A DNA stretch of 9,082 nucleotides. Source: a bacterium (lineage in GTDB: Bacteria > CBDUZB01 > JAGLHV01). The translations under genes and the position numbers were made by a program. Position 1 is the first letter of the stretch; the number at the start of each line of letters is the position of its first letter. The notes below the pieces were generated by a model. The model ran no database searches. It saw nothing but the letters and a program-made list of their open reading frames with translations, and was not told the DNA's origin. This document shows positions 1 through 5,900 of the stretch, one piece after another. The stretch lies in assembly GCA_023132075.1 (NCBI GenBank), contig JAGLYT010000045.1, forward strand, positions 1 to 9,082. Reading direction: 5' to 3'.

Positions 1-5
1 CAGGC

Positions 6-44
6 AAATTCAAAATTCTAAATCCTAAATTCAAAATTCAAAAC
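6..44. repeat. AT-rich direct repeat, 21-bp period
   Basis: The 13-mer AAATTCAAAATTC occurs perfectly at 6-18 and 27-39, joined by TAAATCC-type words, giving a 21-bp period. It lies just downstream of the four-helix-bundle gene. A related stretch built of the same words (TAAATCC, CTAAA) lies upstream of that gene at 491-516. It is low complexity and no promoter or terminator function is visible. Confidence 0.6.
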
Positions 45-66
45 AAAAAACTTAAATAGCTAAACC

Positions 67-426
67 TTATTTTGACTTTTCTAATATAGAACCAAAAATT
101 TTCATAAGTTCCGTAGATTCTTGCACTAAATATTTTTTTTCACTAACATAATCCTGTTTAGGTTCAGTAAGTCTTATCCAATATCTACTTTCCTTTGACT
201 CTTTTCTTGAGATTTTTATGCGCATTACAAAATCTTTTTTACTTAATGACTCATTCGCCTCTATATAATTCGCACCTACTGAACCGGCTGCTCTAATTAG
301 TTGTTTCCCAACTTCAATATGTGATATTGTTTTAAATAAATTATTTATATAAGTAATTACTCTTTTGGTAAAGTTAAAACATCTTTCTTCTAGATCATAA
401 CATTGTGAATTTTGCATTCTATTCAT
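67..426 (-). CDS. Four-helix-bundle protein (23S rRNA intervening-sequence protein family)
   Basis: This 119-residue protein matches the S23/IVP four-helix-bundle family. The diagnostic run is at residues about 41-85: 'GKQLIRAAGSVGANYIEANE', then a Ser-Lys-Lys-Asp-Phe segment, then 'KESKESRYWIRL'. Length is normal for the family (about 115-130 aa) and it looks intact. It is soluble, with no signal peptide or membrane segment. Some members are encoded inside intervening sequences of 23S rRNA genes; this one is not, because no rRNA sequence flanks it. The molecular function of free-standing members is not established. The ATG at 426 is used because it is the first in frame; GGAG lies about 13 bases upstream, so the ribosome site is weak. 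A second ATG three codons in is possible. The gene is isolated by 302 bases from the secreted-protein gene upstream and is bordered on both sides by AT-rich word repeats. Family assignment is firm; role is unknown. Confidence 0.88.
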   Translation of the reverse strand: MNRMQNSQCYDLEERCFNFTKRVITYINNLFKTISHIEVGKQLIRAAGSVGANYIEANESLSKKDFVMRIKISRKESKESRYWIRLTEPKQDYVSEKKYLVQESTELMKIFGSILEKSK

Positions 427-490
427 TTAAATCTGTCTACTCCAGCATAGATAAATTAATAACATTAAAGCAACCCCATAAATGTAAATA

Positions 491-516
491 ATAAATACTA
501 AATCCGAATATCTAAA
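491..516. repeat. AT-rich word repeat upstream of the four-helix-bundle gene
   Basis: This stretch is built of ATAAATAC, TAAATCC and ATCTAAA words and resembles the repeat at 6-44 in composition and in the shared word CTAAATCC. The pairing of the two stretches around one small gene is the reason for listing it. Identity is short, so common origin is an inference. Confidence 0.35.
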
Positions 517-534
517 AAGACAGGAATGAAAGCA

Positions 535-555
535 TCCGCCTTACTGATTGGCGGA
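535..555. repeat. Short inverted repeat (hairpin)
   Basis: TCCGCC at 535-540 pairs perfectly with GGCGGA at 550-555 across a 9-base loop. No T-run follows on either strand, so it is not a convincing intrinsic terminator. It abuts the repeat beginning near 561 and may be part of the same composite. Confidence 0.5.
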
Positions 556-560
556 CTGTC

Positions 561-595
561 GTTGAGTTTATCCTGAGCGGAGTCGAATGGACTCC
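561..595. repeat. Dispersed intergenic repeat with terminal hairpin
   Basis: The segment contains GTTGAGTTTATCCTGAGC followed by GGAGTCGAATGGACTCC. In the second part GGAGT (579-583) pairs with ACTCC (591-595) around a 7-base loop. From memory, words of the type TTGAG...CCTGAGC...GTCGAA recur as dispersed intergenic repeats in many unrelated environmental bacteria. Only one copy is in this window, so the repeat status rests on recognition and not on an internal duplicate. Confidence 0.5.
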
Positions 596-613
596 AGCAA
601 AACAACCAAAAAC

Positions 614-668
614 TTTCACGCAGGCTACTTGTCCCGCCATCTGTTTGGAGGAAAGTCTGCGGCTACCA
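614..668 (+). repeat. ~55-bp structured repeat, copy 1
   Basis: This copy is homologous, in opposite orientation, to 2767-2822. Shared blocks include TTTCACGCA, CTACTTGTCC, GCCA, CTGT and GGAGGAAAGT. CGCAGGCT near its start pairs with AGTCTGCG near its end (seven Watson-Crick pairs and one G-T). The copy at 2767-2822 preserves the pairing with different bases. It lies between imperfect 18-bp direct repeats at 591-608 and 668-685. Confidence 0.75.
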
Positions 669-728
669 CTCCTGCAAAACAACTACCCCACCAATACAAA
701 AAACAAAAATGAAATATATAGTAAAATA

Positions 729-2234
729 TTATTTTATAATACTTATTTTTATTGTTTCTTTTTTGTTATCTGTTTTAACAAGGCATAAATATGTTCCATT
801 AGCCACCATATTACCGTCTTTATCCCGTCCGTCCCACTGAAAGGCACTATTAATTCCTGCCTGCGCCTCTACATCCCATTCCCTTACTAAATTTCCGGTG
901 AGAGTATAAATCTTTATTTTCGCCTTTCCTTCTCCGTTCATATAAAACTGAATAGTAGTTGTCCCCTGATGTGGGTCAAAGGGATTAGGATAATTTATTG
1001 AACGATAACCCTCATTTTCAGACTGGACTATAACAGTCTGTGTTCCATTAACATTATAGTTAATAGTGTCCGTAAGAATTACAGTATGATTATCGACAGT
1101 CCCAAAAGATATTCCGTTGGTAAAAAGTTTACTGAGTTCTCCTGCACTAAAAGTATAATTCTCCGGCAAAATCGCCTGACTATCCGTAGAAGTAAACTGT
1201 GCTGTCCCGGTGTAAATAAATTCATTCTGATAAGGTTCATATACATCTATTCTGATATCCGCTGATTTTTTTACCGGCATATTTTGCGGTAAGGAAAGAT
1301 TAAATTTAATCCCCGCATCTATATCGAAAGAATTACTGTCTTTTGAAAAAAATAGACTGTCAGTTACTTCTAATATTCTCCCTGTCTCTTTTTTGTATAA
1401 GACAACCGTTAATATTTTTTCTCCCCTGTCACTAAGACCCTGCCAGGATTCAGGCGGAGGATATGAAGGGTTGGTTCCGTCCGGAGCTGATGTTGGAGCA
1501 AAACCTAAGGCTCCGGTTATAGATATTGTACTGCCGGTATAATCTAAATCAAGATTGCCATCCCCATCTACCATCTGTATTTTTACCCCAAAGGGTTTGC
1601 CGGCTATTTGGTCAGGGATAGTATCAACAGTATAATCGGTTGCGGTAACAATTATGGTATCGACCCCTGATGAATTCAAAGGAAATATTGTTGTCGGATC
1701 AACAGTACAATTCGTTCCAACTAAAGTTATATTATCCTCACTGTTCACTTGAAAATCAATAGTATCAATATCCGTAACATTGGTTTTTAAATCGTAAGTA
1801 ATGTAAAAATAGCGAGTTGAATTTGCAGGAATAACTGTATTTACAGGAGTAGGATCAAAAATAACTATTGAAGGATTTCCCGAAATTGTTTGACTACTTA
1901 CTTGCAATTCACCTATACTATCTTGTGGGATTGTATTATTATCTCTCCAAAGATAAATTCTATCTACATCTCTAATGTTTACCGGTGTTCCTATTGAAGT
2001 TACTTGAATTTTATTCAATGCAGAATCGTTGAAAGTTGTTGAATTATTCACTGCCTTTAAATGTAATACTACCTGATCAGTAGTTCCCGGCAAAAGATTC
2101 TTATTACTCAAAGACATAGTAGTAAAAGTAACCGTATCGTCTCCGAAAGTTACTCCCACCCCCACGAGCAAAAAACAAAAAACAAAAAATATTATTCCTA
2201 ACACTTTTTGTTTGTCACTTGTTTTTTGTATCAT
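729..2234 (-). CDS. Secreted protein with Ig-like domains and FlgD-like/type IX-like C-terminal domain
   Basis: This 501-residue exported protein begins at the ATG at 2234, which has a near-perfect AAGGAGGAG ribosome site; an upstream in-frame ATG would add 18 residues but lies within the promoter. Residues 1-31 form a signal peptide: Lys-containing start, hydrophobic stretch about 11-29, probable cut after Gly31. The middle is Ser/Thr/Asn-rich beta-type sequence. About residues 360-400 carry 'FTSTDSQAILPENYTF', typical of a bacterial Ig-like repeat. Residues about 409-501 form a FlgD-Ig/type IX-sorting-like domain, with 'NYPNPFDP' followed by TTTIQF, a KIKIYTLTGNLVREW strand pair, and 'WDGRDKDGNMVANGTY'. 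This domain class ends many surface or secreted proteins in Bacteroidota-like and candidate phyla. No enzyme motif is seen. The protein likely acts at the cell surface or outside; its link to the upstream signalling genes is only positional. Ligand unknown. Confidence 0.85.
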   Translation of the reverse strand: MIQKTSDKQKVLGIIFFVFCFLLVGVGVTFGDDTVTFTTMSLSNKNLLPGTTDQVVLHLKAVNNSTTFNDSALNKIQVTSIGTPVNIRDVDRIYLWRDNNTIPQDSIGELQVSSQTISGNPSIVIFDPTPVNTVIPANSTRYFYITYDLKTNVTDIDTIDFQVNSEDNITLVGTNCTVDPTTIFPLNSSGVDTIIVTATDYTVDTIPDQIAGKPFGVKIQMVDGDGNLDLDYTGSTISITGALGFAPTSAPDGTNPSYPPPESWQGLSDRGEKILTVVLYKKETGRILEVTDSLFFSKDSNSFDIDAGIKFNLSLPQNMPVKKSADIRIDVYEPYQNEFIYTGTAQFTSTDSQAILPENYTFSAGELSKLFTNGISFGTVDNHTVILTDTINYNVNGTQTVIVQSENEGYRSINYPNPFDPHQGTTTIQFYMNGEGKAKIKIYTLTGNLVREWDVEAQAGINSAFQWDGRDKDGNMVANGTYLCLVKTDNKKETIKISIIK

Positions 2235-2236
2235 TG

Positions 2237-2245
2237 CTCCTCCTT
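2237..2245 (-). promoter_or_regulatory. Ribosome binding site of the secreted-protein gene
   Basis: Read on the minus strand this is AAGGAGGAG, ending two bases before the ATG at 2234, with the AGGAGG core four bases away. It decides the start in favour of MIQKTSDKQK over the longer in-frame reading, and it places a clean signal peptide at the N terminus. Confidence 0.85.
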
Positions 2246-2259
2246 TTTGATGAATATTG

Positions 2260-2288
2260 ATTATAGCAGACATAAAGAAAAAGTTCAA
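2260..2288 (-). promoter_or_regulatory. Sigma70-type promoter for the secreted-protein gene
   Basis: On the minus strand, TTGAAC (2283-2288) and a consensus TATAAT (2260-2265) are separated by exactly 17 bases. Expected transcription start is near 2253, giving a leader of about 19 bases that carries the strong ribosome site. It lies in the 72-base gap after the receiver gene, so the secreted protein can be expressed independently of the signalling genes. This is the best promoter match in the window. Confidence 0.8.
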
Positions 2289-2306
2289 TTGAAAAGATGA
2301 GCAAAA

Positions 2307-2672
2307 TCAATTATTTATCTTTTCCAACAATGTCCACAATTTCTTCATATCGATAGGTTTTTGGATAATTTTAAAATTAATATTTTTCAGTTTTTCTTTA
2401 TAAAAAGCGTCGTCGGCAAAAGCGGTAATCATTATAACCATTATATCGGGAACAATTTCCCTCAAAATCTTTAAAGTATCCACCCCATTCATCCCCGGCA
2501 TTTTAATATCTAAAAGAATAACATCAAATTGATGCGTCTTTACTGCGTCTATGGCTTGATACCCATTTTCGGCCCCAAGGGCATCATATCCTTTTAATTG
2601 AAGAATATCCAGCAGATTTTTACGCAATTTTTCATTATCATCTACTACTAATGCTTTAATTTTTTTAACCAA
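2307..2672 (-). CDS. Single-domain response regulator (CheY-like receiver), TTG start
   Basis: This 121-residue cytoplasmic receiver has no output domain. The acidic pair Asp11-Asp12 follows beta-1 (KALVVDD). The phospho-acceptor is Asp55 in 'FDVILLDIKMPG', the switch threonine is Thr83 (MITAF) and the conserved lysine is Lys105 (QKP). All key residues are present, so it should be phosphorylatable and Mg-dependent. The start codon is TTG at 2672, supported by GAGGAG seven bases upstream; no ATG fits. It lies downstream of the giant histidine kinase, separated by a 278-base gap that contains a MITE-like insert. It is the natural candidate for accepting phosphate from His1555 of that kinase, though this pairing is inferred from position. 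It could act as a diffusible output by protein binding, or as a phosphate sink. Confidence 0.93.
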   Translation of the reverse strand: MVKKIKALVVDDNEKLRKNLLDILQLKGYDALGAENGYQAIDAVKTHQFDVILLDIKMPGMNGVDTLKILREIVPDIMVIMITAFADDAFYKEKLKNINFKIIQKPIDMKKLWTLLEKINN

Positions 2673-2680
2673 TTTTTTTC

Positions 2681-2686
2681 TCCTCT
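2681..2686 (-). promoter_or_regulatory. Ribosome binding site supporting the TTG start of the receiver gene
   Basis: On the minus strand this reads AGAGGA within AGAGGAG, followed by seven A residues and then TTG. The spacing is right, and translation from the TTG gives the complete beta-1 strand of the receiver fold. An ATG start is not available in frame nearby. Confidence 0.7.
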
Positions 2687-2742
2687 TCTAGTATAATTGC
2701 CTCATTTATGAGGATATATCCGATTATGTTTCTGCCTGATAA

Positions 2743-2898
2743 AGAGATTGTTGAAAAATACAAATTTTGTAATCGCAAACTTTCCTCCTTACAGACTGGC
2801 GGACAAGTAGTTTGCGTGAAAACATGGTAATATTTAGTAATAATCAGCAAAAAAATTCGCCGGCGGAAGCCGTCGGCTACCGTTTTTCAACAATCTCT
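2743..2898. mobile_element. MITE-like element with 16-bp terminal inverted repeats
   Basis: AGAGATTGTTGAAAAA at 2743-2758 is the exact reverse complement of 2883-2898. The 156-bp unit between is non-coding and contains a ~55-bp repeat whose relative lies at 614-668. A target-site duplication is not clear; at most AA flanks both ends. Size, lack of coding capacity and perfect ends fit a miniature inverted-repeat element or a large palindromic intergenic repeat. No partner transposase is in the window, so mobility is an inference. Confidence 0.55.
2767..2822 (-). repeat. ~55-bp structured repeat, copy 2
   Basis: This is the inverted relative of 614-668. Read on the minus strand, CGCAAACT pairs perfectly with AGTTTGCG about 27 bases later. 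Copy 1 has CGCAGGCT and AGTCTGCG at the same places, so both arms changed together at two positions. The loop block CTACTTGTCC...GGAGGAAAG is conserved. It sits inside the 156-bp element. Confidence 0.75.
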
Positions 2899-2950
2899 AA
2901 AGAGGGCAACTACAAACAACAAAAACACTAATTTTTTTCCTTGATAACCG

Positions 2951-5900
2951 TCATGCGAGGGGTAAGGTTATAATTACTTCTGTCCCCTGACCGACTTTGG
3001 ATTTAATGTTAATACTTCCTTTGTGCTTTTCAAAAATCATCTTACAAATGGAAAGGCCAAATCCAAATCCCCGCGTTTTAGTGGTAAACAAAGGTTGAAA
3101 TATTTTATCGACACTTTCAGGAGAAATACCCATCCCGGTATCCATAAACGATATTCTAACCTGTTTATCCCCCTGCAATGAAACATTTATCGTAAGCATT
3201 CCATCATGACCCATTGATTCCACCGCATTTTTAATGATATTATTGAAAGCCATATAAAGTTGTTCTTTATCGGCATTTACAAAAATTTCTCCTACCGGAA
3301 TATTTTTAGTCATCTTTACTTTATTTAATATTTCCAGGGAATCAATTACAGAATTAATCACTTCTATCAAATTTATCTTTTCTTTGTGAGGGTCTTTCAT
3401 TCCGGAAAGACTTAAAAGGCTGTCAATAATCAAGGCTGATTTTTTTACTTCAGTCTCTATAAATTCAATATGTTGGCGTAACCCCTCATCCGCTGTTCCC
3501 AATTTCATTTTAAGATAATAGGCTGAGGTATTAATAATACTAAGAGGATTACGAATCTCATGCGATATACTTCCTGCTAATTGTCCCAGTGTCGCTAATC
3601 GCTCTGCCACTAATAAATCTTCCTGGGTTTTACGCAATTGACGGGTTCGATGTTCCACCATCTCCTCTAAGTGTTCCCGGTGCCGTTGCAGCATAGATTC
3701 TGTCTGTTTCATCCGTTCTAACAATCGCGCATTTTCCAGGGAAATAGCCGCCTGATAAGTAAATAACTTAGTCAAATCTATTCTTTCTGTGGTAAATACC
3801 GACTCAGCTAAACGATTTTCCAGATAAAAAATTCCCACTAATTTATTCTGTTTAACAATCTCCAGGCAAAGCACTGATTTAAGCTTCATTTCCTGAACTT
3901 CGGAATTATCCTTAAATGCCCCCTTCTCCAAAGCATTTTCCAGCAATACCATTTCTTTAGTCCGATATGCATAGCGAACAATAGCATGACATATCTCCCT
4001 GCAATCTTCAAACCTTTTGTTTACCGTCCGCACAACATCTTTCTCGGTAATATGGCTCTCGGCACGAATAATTAAATCACCGTTTTCTTCCATAATTAAA
4101 TATCCATGCTGAGCACCGGAACTTTCCAGAACGACATTCATAATCTTATGCAAAATAACATCTTCCCCCGTCTCCGCGGGAATAACCAGACAGGATTTCA
4201 TCAGGTAGTTTACATCAATATTGGGAAGCACCGATTCCGTAGCCAAAGCAGGGGATAGAACAACCGGCACTTCTTTTTCAAAATATTCCGAATATTTATT
4301 CCTCAAATATATTTCTTTTTGTTCTGCATGGCATTTTTTATACAAAAGAACTGCCTCTCTCATAAAAACACCCTTCAATCCTTCATAACGAGGTTTTGCT
4401 CTTGGATAGTCTTCTTCAGGAGTACAAATCCACCATCTATCACAATGCGTCCTTTTCTCCCGGCATTCTTCATATCTGGGACAAATTTTAGCAAAATCAG
4501 AAAGATCGACAATAAATTCCCCCATACACTCATTGAGATATCCTTCTAAAAATGTATAGCGGTATTGACATGCCATACTGATCGCATCAAAATACAGATT
4601 TCTGGCTTCTCTTAAGTCTCCTATCACCCGCTCTTTTTCCGCATAAAGGAAAACAAGATAAGGTTTTAATAACGGCCCCAAATGAGCCCATATTTCAATT
4701 TCCTTTATCAGCGGCTGAATGTATGCTTTTAATTCTTCTTTTTCCTTATATTTAATTCCACATTCATGCAATCGCAAAGCATTAAGCACTAAAAAAACAT
4801 GCCATTGCCTCTTTAATACATTATCGGTCAAGCCGGTTAAATAATGTTTGACTTTTTGTAAATACTCTTCAGCTTTTTCATATTCTCCGAAGTAATAACA
4901 GGAAAGAGCCATATGCACATAATAACTCCCTACCGAAGCAACATGATTTTCTTTTTCCCATTGTTTTAATTTTTCCTCCATTGAAATAGGCATATAATCT
5001 TTTTTCATTGGTTCTATCCATGAAGCCTGCATTGCCTCTGCCAGATGAACGGAAAAATATAAATGATATTTATTAGAAAACTCCAGGCATTCCCGGGCAT
5101 ATTCCTGAATTTTTAGAAAATCGACACCCTGAAGCTGTAAGTTCCACATTAACGGACCATAAGAAAGTCCTGCATTATAAAGGTCACCCGAATTTTTACC
5201 ACACTGAATAGACTTTAGGCAATACTCAACTATATCTTCGGGATGACTCCGGGAATGCATATTACACCAGACTATCCCGTTCATTCCCCGGGTAGCACCA
5301 AAAGTATTGGGATATTTTTCGCATAAATTACGGGCAAGATCTTCGTATTTAAAAGCTTCTTCAAACTCACCTTTTTCGGCTAAATAAAGGCCCATAATAG
5401 AAAAGGAATAAATTACCGACTCATCCATTATTCCGGTCAAACATTGCAGAGTTGACTGCACCGCAGAAAGATACAACTGAGGAACAAACCCCGACATATA
5501 CAAATCCGGAATGAGTTCACTATAAAAAGATAATTCAATTTTTCCCTTTCGATCTTTAGTGAAAGGCATATTGAGAATTGTATTCCAAATATCAATCTCT
5601 TTGAATTCTATCTCTTTCATCTGCTGTTCTCTTTTTTGCTCTGCTTCTTCGGAATTGACCGGTATTGATTTATTAAAATAAGCTAAACCGCGATTGGCCG
5701 TTTCGATGGCTTTAATAAAATCCCCAATTGAAGAAAGAGAGGTAGTCTGTTCTGCCAAACATTCTGCTTTATCCATATCCGTCTTGGCATTATCCAATAA
5801 TTGATTAAGCAATTTCTCTGAATCATCATAATTGCCGCACATCAATTCCGTCTTTGCTGCTTTTTGATAAATCTTAAAGGTTTCTTCGTAGTGAGTTGCC

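Larger units (their letters stand above)
427..728. other. Intergenic region with stacked short structured repeats
   Basis: This 302-base gap between the four-helix-bundle gene and the secreted-protein gene has no credible coding sequence. From left to right it holds an AT-rich word repeat (491-516), a 6-bp-stem hairpin TCCGCC/GGCGGA with a 9-base loop (535-555), a 'TTGAGTTTATCCTGAGC'-type repeat ending in a GGAGT/ACTCC hairpin (561-595), and a ~55-bp repeat (614-668). The last is flanked by an imperfect direct repeat (591-608 and 668-685, 16 of 18 identical). I see no U-tract terminator for the secreted-protein transcript and no strong promoter for the gene at 67-426. Confidence 0.7.
2673..2950. 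other. Intergenic region between the histidine kinase and the second receiver
   Basis: These 278 bases contain no credible gene. They hold a 156-bp element with perfect 16-bp terminal inverted repeats (2743-2898), inside which lie a ~55-bp repeat copy and a small hairpin, CGGC-GGAA-GCCG, at 2861-2872. A further hairpin, CCTCAT/ATGAGG, lies at 2700-2713 ahead of the receiver ribosome site. No clear promoter for the receiver gene is visible. No T-tract terminator follows the kinase stop codon, so read-through from the kinase is possible. Confidence 0.7.

Noticed and set aside
67-426. Intervening sequence inside a 23S rRNA gene
   Set aside because: The protein family fits, but no rRNA sequence is seen on either side.
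2235-2288. Upstream in-frame ATG adding 18 residues to the secreted protein
   Set aside because: It lies in the promoter region, would bury the signal peptide, and the downstream ATG has a consensus ribosome site.
2690-2695. TATACT as a -10 box for the TTG-start receiver
   Set aside because: The implied transcription start would fall inside the ribosome site, and no -35 is found at 16-18 bases.
2665-2850. 61-codon minus-strand reading frame
   Set aside because: It runs through the MITE-like element and its inner repeat, overlaps the receiver start, lacks a ribosome site and shows no family signature.
4319-4549. 76-codon plus-strand reading frame
   Set aside because: It is antisense to the helical region of the giant kinase, which is clearly coding; no ribosome site or family match.
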